From contig JAHRAZ010000116.1 of assembly GCA_020027475.1 (NCBI GenBank), forward strand, positions 1 to 36,862: DNA of 36,862 nt, written 5' to 3'. The stretch comes from Microthrixaceae bacterium. Its GTDB lineage: Bacteria; Actinomycetota; Acidimicrobiia; Acidimicrobiales; Microtrichaceae. Made by a program: the position numbers and the translations under genes. Below the pieces are notes generated by a model. That model was not told where the DNA came from. It saw only the letters and a list, made by a program, of their open reading frames with translations, and made no database searches. Below are positions 1-7,170 of the stretch, one piece after another; the stretch's first letter is position 1, and every line of letters begins with the position of its first letter.

Positions 1-502
1 CATCGACCACGGTCACCTCGTCGATGTTTGCCAGCACGAACGGAAAGAGCAAGGGGGAACGGCCCGGGTAGGTGCCGCGGTATGCGTCGATGTTGTTTTT
101 GACGACTTCGGCGTCCATGTCCGTGCCGTCGTGGAACTTGATTCCGTCGCGCAGGGTCATTGTCCAGAGGGTGAAGTCCTCATTCGGTTCCAGGGCTTCG
201 GCGAGGAACGGAATGACATCACCGTCTTCATTCACTGCAGTCAACGGTTCGTAGACGGCCTGAGCCATCTGGGTCCCCGCTGCAACAAGCTGTGCTTCGG
301 GCATGCACCAACCACCCGAGTTCCCAGCCTCCACGCCGAATACGAGTTCTCCACCCGACACGGGCTCACCCGGGCCGTCAGATCCGCTCGAATCGTCAGA
401 GGAGCTGTCGTCACCGCCCCCACACGAGCCGGCAACCAGGGCCACAGCCAGAAGGGATGACAGCAACCCGATACCAAAACGCCGACTACCTGAAGCTGCC
501 AC
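1..502 (-). CDS. ABC transporter substrate-binding lipoprotein, family 5 (partial)
   Basis: This is the N-terminal 167 residues of an extracytoplasmic solute receptor of the peptide/nickel type (SBP family 5); the rest lies beyond the window start. The GTG start at 502 is preceded by AGGAG with a 7-nt gap. The product begins with a short basic stretch and a hydrophobic segment ending at Cys27 (context VAGSC), read as a lipoprotein signal. A low-complexity Gly/Asp/Ser linker follows, as is common in actinobacterial lipoproteins. The family-typical part then reads GGELVFGVE, later MAQAVYEPLTAV and TLRDGIKFHDGTDMDAE. Such proteins bind oligopeptides or similar ligands outside the membrane and deliver them to a permease. 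No transporter partner is visible here; it would lie to the left. The ligand cannot be predicted. Confidence 0.85.
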   Translation of the reverse strand, partial: MAASGSRRFGIGLLSSLLAVALVAGSCGGGDDSSSDDSSGSDGPGEPVSGGELVFGVEAGNSGGWCMPEAQLVAAGTQMAQAVYEPLTAVNEDGDVIPFLAEALEPNEDFTLWTMTLRDGIKFHDGTDMDAEVVKNNIDAYRGTYPGRSPLLFPFVLANIDEVTVVD

Positions 503-523
503 GAGGATTCTCCTGATTGAAGC

Positions 524-561
524 GAGTTGATCCGGCCTTGGATCAATTCGGCGTCACGATA
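524..561 (-). promoter_or_regulatory. Promoter and dyad element upstream of the binding-protein gene
   Basis: On the minus strand a TATCGT hexamer at 561-556 could be a -10 box, with a weak TTCATT 17 nt upstream at 584-579. Between it and the ribosome site lies an inverted repeat: TTGATCC at 527-533 and GGATCAA at 540-546, separated by 6 nt, nearly extendable to 10-bp arms (524-549). It could be an operator just downstream of the start point or an RNA hairpin in the leader. Confidence 0.35.
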
Positions 562-667
562 GTCCGGCCCATTTCACGAATGAATTTCGGCGAGTGATGC
601 CTCGGAGGAAGAGCCGGAAGAACAGAAACCCTTCTCCCTGCCTGGCACACCTTCTGCCCGCTTGTCT

Positions 668-1456
668 TCAGTCCCACTGACCGCGTGCGCGCAAGACTTC
701 CCTGAGCACCGATGGCCGGTCAGTCATGAGGCCGTCAACGCCCATGTCGAGCAATCGGTTCATCTCCTGGGGATCGTCGATCGTCCAGACGTGGACCTGC
801 ACTCCGGCAGCGTGGGCAACCTTGATGAATCGGGGCGTGACGATCGTTACGCGCTTGTGCTGGACCGGCACCTGGAGGCACTGGTACGGAACCGCGGATC
901 TGCGAGAGCGCCGAACCCCGCCCGGGGCTTTGGCCGATGTGACCAGACGACGCGTTTCGCGCGGGCCGGCTGAAGTGCACAGTGCAGAACCGAATTCCTC
1001 GCGGATTCGTTCCAGGCGCTCATCGGAAAATGTGCCGATGCATATTCGATCAACAAGATCTCGTTCCCGGATTATCCGGATCAGAGGTTCAACGACTGCG
1101 TCCGACTTGGGATCGACATTGAGCATCGATTCCGGGAAGGATTCTGCGAGTTCCAGGAAATGGGGAATCGGCTCGGTGCCACCCAGGCGGAGCTCGGCAA
1201 TTTCGCGGGTGTTCAGGTCTTCGATCCGCGCTGCGTGTCCGGCCATCCTGGACAGGTCTTCGTCGTGAGCGGCGATCACTGTTCCGTCGGCGCTGAGATG
1301 AACGTCCGTTTCGAGATAGCGGAACCCCATTTCCACTGCGGCTCTGAATGCGGCCAACGAGTTTTCCGGCGCCGACTCGGTGCCTCCGCGGTGCGCAAAG
1401 GCGATGGGGCCTGAGCCGCCGAGGAATCTGGATCGTGATCCGTGGGTCTCGTCCAT
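668..1456 (-). CDS. Glycerophosphodiester phosphodiesterase
   Basis: This GDPD-family enzyme hydrolyses glycerophosphodiesters to glycerol-3-phosphate and an alcohol. The TIM-barrel signatures are present: HRG at residues 22-24, Glu31 in APENS, the metal ligands in ETDV (Glu49, Asp51), HDEDL from residue 64, and the C-terminal WTIDDPQEM and MTDRPSVL strands. The length of 262 residues is normal for a single-domain GDPD. No signal peptide is seen, so it is probably cytoplasmic. I chose ATG 1456 because TACGCT (1468-1463) sits 6 nt before it, the leaderless pattern used by other genes in the window. An in-frame ATG at 1489 would add 11 residues but has no upstream signal. The middle of the protein (about residues 160-190) is Arg/Ser-rich and less typical. 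Confidence 0.88.
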   Translation of the reverse strand: MDETHGSRSRFLGGSGPIAFAHRGGTESAPENSLAAFRAAVEMGFRYLETDVHLSADGTVIAAHDEDLSRMAGHAARIEDLNTREIAELRLGGTEPIPHFLELAESFPESMLNVDPKSDAVVEPLIRIIRERDLVDRICIGTFSDERLERIREEFGSALCTSAGPRETRRLVTSAKAPGGVRRSRRSAVPYQCLQVPVQHKRVTIVTPRFIKVAHAAGVQVHVWTIDDPQEMNRLLDMGVDGLMTDRPSVLREVLRARGQWD

Positions 1457-1462
1457 CCTGCG

Positions 1463-1468
1463 AGCGTA
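1463..1468 (-). promoter_or_regulatory. Leaderless -10 box of the GDPD gene
   Basis: TACGCT is followed after 6 nt by ATG 1456 on the minus strand, so transcription would start at or next to the start codon. No Shine-Dalgarno sequence is present. Confidence 0.45.
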
Positions 1469-1511
1469 ATTCGAGCGTCCAGTACTCATCGAGGTTTTGG
1501 CCGCCCTGTCA

Positions 1512-1546
1512 ACTGATGGAGGGACTTTCGACTGATGGAGGGGCTT
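1512..1546. repeat. Two-copy direct repeat upstream of the acyl-CoA dehydrogenase gene
   Basis: ACTGATGGAGGGACTT (1512-1527) and ACTGATGGAGGGGCTT (1531-1546) match at 15 of 16 positions with a 19-bp period. They lie between two divergent genes, about 80 bp upstream of the proposed -10 box of the dehydrogenase gene and about 45 bp upstream of the GDPD -10. They could be tandem regulator sites or a chance duplication. Confidence 0.5.
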
Positions 1547-1623
1547 CCAGGTCAGCGATGAGACCGGGCCGGGCCGGTACCCGTTTGGGCGCAGGGATTG
1601 GGTAGACCTGAAGGATGGATTGC

Positions 1624-1629
1624 TAGCCT
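1624..1629 (+). promoter_or_regulatory. Possible -10 box of the acyl-CoA dehydrogenase gene
   Basis: TAGCCT sits 40 nt before the chosen GTG start. A start point near 1637 would give a leader of about 33 nt containing the purine-rich stretch GGGAAGCGGGG. No good -35 box is seen. Confidence 0.35.
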
Positions 1630-1669
1630 CGTGCGTACATTCAGTGCGACGGCGGGAAGCGGGGCAACG

Positions 1670-2887
1670 GTGGGAATTCAGACCTTTTCAGAGGCTGAGG
1701 CCGCGTTAGCAGTCATCGCGGATACCCAGGTTGTGGCAGACGCAGTCGATGGGTTGCTCAGAGCCCACCCGCCCTCGAAGGTCACCGCCCAGAACTTCCT
1801 GGAGGCACAGTTCGATGCCGGACTCGCATGGGTGCACAATCCCGCGGGAGCCGGCGGATTGGGACTCGCGCCGGAATTGCAGTCGATCGTCAATTCGAAG
1901 ATCGAGTCCGCAGACGGCCCCACTGGCGCCATTCTCAACCCGATCGGATACGGAATGTGCGGGCCGGCAATTGCCGCGCACGGCAGCGAGGAGCAACTCA
2001 AGATGCTGCGAGCGTTGTTCTCCGCCGAACACATCTGGTGCCAGATGTTCTCCGAACCGGGAGCAGGTTCCGATGTCGCCTCGCTGGCCACCCGTGCGGT
2101 TCGCGACGGTGACGAGTGGATTGTCAATGGCCAGAAGGTGTGGACGACGCTTGCCCATGAATCGCAATGGGGTTTGCTCATTGCACGTACCGATCCCGAC
2201 GTACCGAAACACAGTGGAATGACGGCCTTCCTCGTGGACATGAGTCTGGATGGCATTGAGGTCAGGCCGCTCAGACAGATAACGGGCGATGCAGAGTTCA
2301 ACGAGGTCTACTTCACCGATGTCCGTATCTCTGACACCATGCGTCTGGATGATGTCGGACGAGGGTGGCCGGTGGCGATAACCACGCTGATGAACGAAAG
2401 GGTTTCCATCGGCGCCGGACCCGTCAACACCGCCGAATCGCCGGTGGAGCACCTGTTGGCGGTCTGGAGCACCATGGGAAACGCGGATCCGGTGATGCGG
2501 GACCGCGTTACCCGCATCTGGATCCAGGCCGAGGTCAATCGGCTGACGAATGCGCGGGCTTCTGCGAATCAGGGGGCCGGCACACCCGGGCCCGAAGGTT
2601 CGGTTGGGAAGCTCGCCATGGCCGAGAATGTGCAGGAGCTCTACAACGCCGTGACGGACATGTACGGCGCCGAAGGGATGTTGTTCACCGACTACACAAT
2701 GAGTCGCGAGCTGATCACCCTCTTCAGCGGGGACATGACCCGAAACTTCCTTCGTTCGCGTGCCACCTCGATCGAGGGCGGGAGTTCCGAAGTTCTCAGG
2801 AACGTCCTCGGTGAACGTGTTCTCGGGCTGCCGGGTGATGTCCGGGTGGACCGCGACAAGGCGTGGAGTGAAATCCCGAGAAGCTGA
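1670..2887 (+). CDS. Acyl-CoA dehydrogenase family protein
   Basis: This flavoenzyme catalyses alpha-beta dehydrogenation of an acyl-CoA thioester. Visible motifs are the FAD/substrate loop CQMFSEPGAGSDVASL, the middle-domain strand GDEWIVNGQKVWTTLAH, and the C-terminal signature SIEGGSSEVLRNVLGERVLGLP split over the FAD-binding region. The protein is 405 residues from GTG 1670, normal for the family. I chose this start because a purine-rich site precedes it and a -10-like box lies upstream; an in-frame TTG at 1598 and a GTG at 1631 would add poorly conserved residues. The pattern resembles actinobacterial FadE paralogues involved in fatty acid, sterol or branched acyl-CoA oxidation, some of which act as heteromers. 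No partner subunit is nearby, so the substrate is unknown. Confidence 0.9.
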   Translation: MGIQTFSEAEAALAVIADTQVVADAVDGLLRAHPPSKVTAQNFLEAQFDAGLAWVHNPAGAGGLGLAPELQSIVNSKIESADGPTGAILNPIGYGMCGPAIAAHGSEEQLKMLRALFSAEHIWCQMFSEPGAGSDVASLATRAVRDGDEWIVNGQKVWTTLAHESQWGLLIARTDPDVPKHSGMTAFLVDMSLDGIEVRPLRQITGDAEFNEVYFTDVRISDTMRLDDVGRGWPVAITTLMNERVSIGAGPVNTAESPVEHLLAVWSTMGNADPVMRDRVTRIWIQAEVNRLTNARASANQGAGTPGPEGSVGKLAMAENVQELYNAVTDMYGAEGMLFTDYTMSRELITLFSGDMTRNFLRSRATSIEGGSSEVLRNVLGERVLGLPGDVRVDRDKAWSEIPRS

Positions 2888-2914
2888 CATCTCAAAGCGC
2901 GCGCCGGCGGCCCG

Positions 2915-2934
2915 CCACGCAATAGCGTGGGACA
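2915..2934 (+). promoter_or_regulatory. Leaderless pyk promoter within a perfect palindrome
   Basis: TAGCGT (2923-2928) is followed after 6 nt by ATG 2935. An inverted repeat, CCACGC (2915-2920) and GCGTGG (2925-2930) with a 4-nt loop, spans the -10 box. It could be a repressor site, a hairpin ending the upstream transcript, or both. Confidence 0.5.
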
Positions 2935-4368
2935 ATGGCCCGCCGCACCAAAATCGTCGCAACCATCGGCCCTGCATCAGACTCCGAGTCCACATTGGCG
3001 GCGCTCATGGCCGCGGGGATGGACGTGGCCAGGTTGGGCTTGGCGCACAACACCCTCGATGAGGTGATGGAGCGCTTCCACCGAATCAGGCGGGTGGCGA
3101 AGGAACAGGGCCACGATGTCGGGATCCTGGTCGACCTGCCCGGTCCCAAGGTGAGGCTCGCGAACTTCGGTGATGACCCGGTGTCGTTGGGAGGTGGGCA
3201 GGCGCTCACCTTGGTACCCGGCATGGAACGTTCTGACACCACGAACGCTGGTGTTGACTACGAGAATTTCCTCGAAGACGTTCGTGTCGGGGACATGCTT
3301 GCGATCGGTGATGGCGCTCTGACGATTCGAGTGGAAGAAGTGAATGGCACGTCGGCAACGGCCTCGGTGAGTCACGGTGGAATCATTCAGGGCCGGCCCG
3401 GGCTCCATATTCCGTCGCACCGCCTCAGCATGCCGACCCCGACCCCCGAAGATTTGCGGTTGCTCGACGCATTCGTCGAAGAAGACGTGGACATGGTGGC
3501 GATCTCCTTCGTACGCTCCGCTCATGACATGAGGCGGGTCGGGACCGAACCCCATCCGCGGGGACCGCTACTGGTGGCGAAGATCGAAACACGATCTGCG
3601 GTGGAGAATCTGGAAGGAATCGTTGCCGCCTCGGGTGCGGTGATGATCGCTCGCGGCGACCTCGGAACAGAGCTCGGTATTGAAGAATTGCCACACCTCC
3701 AGAAACGGATCACCCGCGAGTGCATCGCGGGCGGGAAGCCGGTAATCACGGCCACGCAGATGTTCGAGTCAATGATCACTGCGCCGGCACCCACTCGCGC
3801 GGAGGTCAGCGACGTGGCAAATGCGATCATTGACGGATCCTCAGCCGTGATGCTCTCGGCGGAGACCGCTGTGGGGGCCAACCCCGTGAACACTGTGGCA
3901 ACGATGGCTCGGGTTGCCGACAGGGCAGACGCCGATTTCGATTACGGAGCCTGGGCCCGAACCATCTCCCAGCTTCGATCGGAAGCACTCGGCAGCGGTG
4001 ATCAGCGGATCACCGATGCCATGACGGCTGCCACCTGGAGAGCTGCCACCGAAATGGGCGTTTCCGCGATCATCTGTATCAGCAACTCCGGCTTTACCGT
4101 CAGGTCCATTGCCCGGTTCCGGCCGAGCATGCCGATCATCGGTTTTTCACCCGTGAAGCGGACGGTGCGACAGCTCACGCTCAGTTGGGGAACAATTCCG
4201 GTTCATGCCGAAGCGGGTGTCAACAGCCTCGCCACCATGGATGACCTCATCACCGCCGCGCGAGAGGCCGGGTACGTTCGCTCCGGTGACTTTGTAGCGG
4301 TACTCGCGGGCGCTGGCTCGGGCTCGGGCGAAGCCACTGACGTGCTCCGGCTCACACGGGTACCCTGA
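2935..4368 (+). CDS. pyk: Pyruvate kinase (divergent)
   Basis: The family reaction is transfer of phosphate from phosphoenolpyruvate to ADP. Conserved active-site blocks are VAKIETRSAVENL (general acid/base Lys), MIARGDLGTELG (metal ligand) and TATQMFESMI (substrate Thr). The 477-residue length covers the A, B and C domains. Two N-terminal blocks are abnormal. The usual RLNFSH motif reads RLGLAH (Gly35 and Ala37 replace Asn and Ser), and the usual DTKGPEIR reads DLPGPKVR (Leu68 for Thr, Lys72 for Glu). Lys at the last position is a known mark of potassium-independent pyruvate kinases, but loss of the Asn, Ser and Thr ligands as well is more unusual. It probably remains a pyruvate kinase; a specialised kinase is possible. 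It starts a plus-strand gene run. Confidence 0.88.
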   Translation: MARRTKIVATIGPASDSESTLAALMAAGMDVARLGLAHNTLDEVMERFHRIRRVAKEQGHDVGILVDLPGPKVRLANFGDDPVSLGGGQALTLVPGMERSDTTNAGVDYENFLEDVRVGDMLAIGDGALTIRVEEVNGTSATASVSHGGIIQGRPGLHIPSHRLSMPTPTPEDLRLLDAFVEEDVDMVAISFVRSAHDMRRVGTEPHPRGPLLVAKIETRSAVENLEGIVAASGAVMIARGDLGTELGIEELPHLQKRITRECIAGGKPVITATQMFESMITAPAPTRAEVSDVANAIIDGSSAVMLSAETAVGANPVNTVATMARVADRADADFDYGAWARTISQLRSEALGSGDQRITDAMTAATWRAATEMGVSAIICISNSGFTVRSIARFRPSMPIIGFSPVKRTVRQLTLSWGTIPVHAEAGVNSLATMDDLITAAREAGYVRSGDFVAVLAGAGSGSGEATDVLRLTRVP

Positions 4369-4370
4369 AA

Positions 4371-5246
4371 GTGCCCCAAGGGCCGGGCCAGACCGAGGTT
4401 GACGGCTTGGCAGTGCACTTGCGGGGATCCCCAGACGCACCGACCGCGGTGGTTCTGCTTCACGGCGCAATGGATCGCGCTGCCAGTTTCAGTCGGTGCA
4501 TGAGACGCCTCTCCGAGCCGATCCTGAGCGCCCAGCCCTTCAGGAGCATCCCGACTGCTCAGGATGAAGTGGCCGCTTCAGACGTACTTGCGGTTGCCTA
4601 TGACAGACGTGGGTACGCCGGTTCCCTGGAAGCGGGTACGGCGTCGACCATCCATGGTCATTCCGAAGATCTGGCTTCAGTTGTTGCCGGATTTGGCGAC
4701 AAACAGGTGTTGGTGGTCGGACACTCCCTGGGTGGAACAATCGCGATGGACGCAGCTTCGGGACTACTGGCGAACTCGAATCTTCTGGGGGTGGCCTCCT
4801 ACGAATCACCCCGTCCGTGGGTTGGCGGACGGGGTGGCGGCGAGGGACTGGACACGATCGCAGTCGGAACGAGGGAGGGACCGGAGGCAGCCGCCGAACA
4901 CTTCTACCGTTCAATGGTGGGGGAGCGGGTTTGGGACCGACTGCGCGAATCCGATCGCCGTTCCCGGCGGGCGGAAGGGGTGGCGCTGCTGGCGGAGTTG
5001 ATCGCCGTGAGGGACTCTGGCTTCTCGGTTCATGCGGACACAATCGAAGTTCCCCTCTTCTGCGCCCTGGGGTCACTCAGTTCTGAAAGGATCAGGGCTG
5101 CGACTCTGGAACTGGCCGAGGAGGCCAACATCGAACCGACAATTCTCCAAGGCGCTGGTCACGGCGCTCACCTGAGTCACCCCGACATGTTCGTGGCGTG
5201 GATTCGGTCCATGCTCGGCGAGGTCCCCTCCGGCGGAAGGCAGTAG
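4371..5246 (+). CDS. Alpha/beta hydrolase
   Basis: This is an alpha/beta-hydrolase fold protein of 291 residues. The oxyanion segment is VVLLHGAMDRAASF, the nucleophile elbow is VVGHSLGGTIAMD and the catalytic His lies in GAGHGAHLSHPDMF near the C terminus. The catalytic acid is not obvious; the segment ALGSLSSERI occupies the place where Asp is usually found. No signal peptide is visible. GTG 4371 follows the pyk stop by 2 nt, and TACCCT lies just upstream, so it may have its own weak promoter as well as reading through from pyk. Its stop overlaps the GTG of the next gene, so the two are translationally coupled. Esterase or lipase activity is likely; the substrate is unknown. Confidence 0.82.
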   Translation: MPQGPGQTEVDGLAVHLRGSPDAPTAVVLLHGAMDRAASFSRCMRRLSEPILSAQPFRSIPTAQDEVAASDVLAVAYDRRGYAGSLEAGTASTIHGHSEDLASVVAGFGDKQVLVVGHSLGGTIAMDAASGLLANSNLLGVASYESPRPWVGGRGGGEGLDTIAVGTREGPEAAAEHFYRSMVGERVWDRLRESDRRSRRAEGVALLAELIAVRDSGFSVHADTIEVPLFCALGSLSSERIRAATLELAEEANIEPTILQGAGHGAHLSHPDMFVAWIRSMLGEVPSGGRQ

Positions 5247-6235
5247 TGGGAATACTCGCAAAGGGACAGCCGAAAACCGCCTTCGTACTCTCAGGCGGAG
5301 GCAACCTCGGGGCATTCCAGGTGGGCATGCTTCGGGCCCTCATCGAAGCTGAGGTCGTGCCCGATGTGGTCCTCGGGTGCTCAGTTGGCGCCATGAACGG
5401 AGCTGCCTACGCCATGGCTCCAACGCTGGCCGGTATCCGCAGAATGGAGTCGGTCTGGAGCGGGATCGGTTCCCCACACGTGATGCCGTCCTCATGGCTT
5501 CCCTCCGCATTGCAACTCCTCCGCAAAGGGGACTCGTTGCACACCAACGAGGGGATGGTGGCCACGATCGCCAACCTCACTGGCAACGCCAAGAGCTTCG
5601 AGGACCTCGCCTTGCCCTTCCAGTGCGTGGCGGTAGATGTCGATTCGGTACTCGAGACCTGGTTCCACGAAGGTGAACTCGAGACTCCGATCCTTGCTTC
5701 CGCCGCACTTCCGGCTGTGTTCCCGCCGGTGACCATCGACAAGCGGCGATACATCGACGGAGGTGTGGTCGACAACGTGCCGATTCACCGGGCGCTGTCC
5801 TTGGGCTGTGAGCGGCTCTATGTGCTCCAGGTGGGCAAACAGGGTCGACCGGAAGCGGAGTTGAAACGACCACTCGATGCGGCGCTTCAGGCCTACTGGG
5901 TGGCTCGGAACAACCGGTTTGCCCGGGACCTCGCCGCGCTTCCAGAGGGAACCGAGGCGATCCTCCTGCCCACCGGAGAGCGACCCGACATCCGATTCGA
6001 CGACTTCGCACACTCCGCAGAGCTGATCGAGCAGGGATACTTGGCCGCTTCCCAATTCCTGGATCAGCGGGCCGAAGAACTCGAGGAACTGCGTTCCGAA
6101 CGCAGCTTGAGAAGTCGATGGTCGAGGCTCCGCGCGCGTGCACTCAGGGACACCTCCGATGCGCAGGCGGCTGCCGACGATCCGAAGGGAGCGCTCATCA
6201 TCCCTCGTCGCCGATCGGAGTCGGATGTCGAGTGA
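5246..6235 (+). CDS. Patatin-like phospholipase
   Basis: This patatin-family acyl hydrolase uses a Ser-Asp dyad. The Gly-rich oxyanion loop is SGGGNLGAF (residues 16-24), the nucleophile Ser46 lies in GCSVGAMNG, and Asp171 lies in the DGG motif of RRYIDGGVVDN. The product is 329 residues with a charged C-terminal extension rich in Arg and Glu (about 270-329). GTG 5246 overlaps the upstream TAG by one base and has GGAAGG 5 nt upstream. An earlier in-frame start at 5198 would lie inside the upstream gene and is rejected. RssA/YchK-like cytoplasmic phospholipases are the closest described type. Coupling with the preceding hydrolase suggests a joint role in lipid or ester turnover. Confidence 0.88.
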   Translation: MGILAKGQPKTAFVLSGGGNLGAFQVGMLRALIEAEVVPDVVLGCSVGAMNGAAYAMAPTLAGIRRMESVWSGIGSPHVMPSSWLPSALQLLRKGDSLHTNEGMVATIANLTGNAKSFEDLALPFQCVAVDVDSVLETWFHEGELETPILASAALPAVFPPVTIDKRRYIDGGVVDNVPIHRALSLGCERLYVLQVGKQGRPEAELKRPLDAALQAYWVARNNRFARDLAALPEGTEAILLPTGERPDIRFDDFAHSAELIEQGYLAASQFLDQRAEELEELRSERSLRSRWSRLRARALRDTSDAQAAADDPKGALIIPRRRSESDVE

Positions 6236-6785
6236 CGGCACCATGGCGAGTGATTCCCCGCCGTTCTCCGGTGCCGTGCTTTGTGGTGGGGCTTCCACCC
6301 GCATGGGCAGGGACAAGGCACTCATAGGCGATCCGCCCTGGGCAGTCCGAGTCGCGCGATGCCTCGACGCCGCCGGTTGTGAGCCGGTCTGCTTCGTAGG
6401 AGGAGATCAGCGGTTGGCAGACGAAGGTTGGCCCCAGATTCCGGATGACTCTCCCGGAACCGGTCCACTCGCCGCTGTAGCCACCTTCGAAAGATTCCAT
6501 CAGACACCCATCGTGATCGCTGCGTGCGACCTGCCGAATCTGACTCCCGATGCCGTACGCAAGCTGATGGATGCAGCAACGGATGCAGAATCTTGTGCCG
6601 TGTACGAACTCGATGGCGTCCCCCAGTGGTCCCTGATGGCGATACCCAAAGGGTTTCAAGGGCGAGCGACAGAGGTTCTGGCCACAGGATTCAAGTCTAT
6701 GAAAGCGGCGTTCGGAGGTCTGGCGCAGCGGGTCGCGGCTGAGGATCCATGGGTGATAGCCGACGTCGATGAGCCCGCCGGGTAA
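6225..6785 (+). CDS. mobA: MobA-like molybdopterin guanylyltransferase
   Basis: The N-terminal nucleotide-binding signature LCGGASTRMGRDKAL matches the MobA family, which transfers GMP from GTP to molybdopterin to make the bis-MGD cofactor. A later DSPGTGPLAAV block and the VIAACDLPNLTPD metal-binding strand also fit. The length is 186 residues. I chose ATG 6225, which overlaps the patatin stop by 11 nt and has GGAG close upstream; ATG 6243 is the alternative. No other molybdenum cofactor gene is in the window, so a related nucleotidyltransferase role (for example a CofC- or MocA-like enzyme) cannot be excluded. MobA is favoured by the RMGRDK motif. Confidence 0.8.
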   Translation: MSSDGTMASDSPPFSGAVLCGGASTRMGRDKALIGDPPWAVRVARCLDAAGCEPVCFVGGDQRLADEGWPQIPDDSPGTGPLAAVATFERFHQTPIVIAACDLPNLTPDAVRKLMDAATDAESCAVYELDGVPQWSLMAIPKGFQGRATEVLATGFKSMKAAFGGLAQRVAAEDPWVIADVDEPAG

Positions 6786-6788
6786 CCT
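6783..6788 (+). promoter_or_regulatory. Possible -10 box of the rhodanese gene
   Basis: TAACCT overlaps the mobA stop codon and lies 41 nt before ATG 6830. The predicted leader contains GAGACCATTG (6793-6802), a 10-mer seen twice more at 10835 and 10851, and a weak purine-rich site before the ATG. Confidence 0.35.
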
Positions 6789-6829
6789 CCGTGAGACCAT
6801 TGTGAGGTCACCCGAGACGAGAGCGGCGA

Positions 6830-7144
6830 ATGAGCATCCCTGAGATCACTGTCACCGAACTGCATGACCTGATGAAAGGCGACACCGTATTGCTGGATGT
6901 GCGCGAGGAAGGTGAGTGGGAGGAAGTGCGGGCAATCGGAACCGTTCACATTCCACTGGGAGAGATTCCGGAACGTGCCGGCGAATTGCCAGCTGGTGAA
7001 CGGATCCACATCATCTGTCGAAGTGGTGCTCGCAGCTTGAGCGCAGCTGAGTTTCTGGCAAACCAGGGTCTGGAAGCGATCAACGTGGTCGGCGGCACGA
7101 ATGCCTGGCTGCAGGCCGACCTTCCCACGGAGTCCGGTCCTTGA
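6830..7144 (+). CDS. Single-domain rhodanese-like protein
   Basis: A 104-residue rhodanese domain with the active-site loop CRSGARS starting at Cys63, preceded by the family strand LLDVREEGEWEE and followed by VVGGTNAWLQ. Rhodaneses transfer sulfane sulfur through a cysteine persulfide; single-domain forms (GlpE/PspE/YgaP type) often supply sulfur to cofactors or detoxify cyanide. The gene upstream is MobA-like, and molybdenum cofactor needs sulfur transfer, but that link is only positional. RNase D follows 26 nt downstream. No signal peptide is seen. Confidence 0.9.
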   Translation: MSIPEITVTELHDLMKGDTVLLDVREEGEWEEVRAIGTVHIPLGEIPERAGELPAGERIHIICRSGARSLSAAEFLANQGLEAINVVGGTNAWLQADLPTESGP

Positions 7145-7170
7145 TTCGGCACCGGATCGCCTGATCTGCG

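Noticed and set aside
1706-2995. Minus-strand open frame of about 430 codons opposite the acyl-CoA dehydrogenase gene
   Set aside because: Antisense to a well-supported gene, with Arg/His-rich composition and no motifs.
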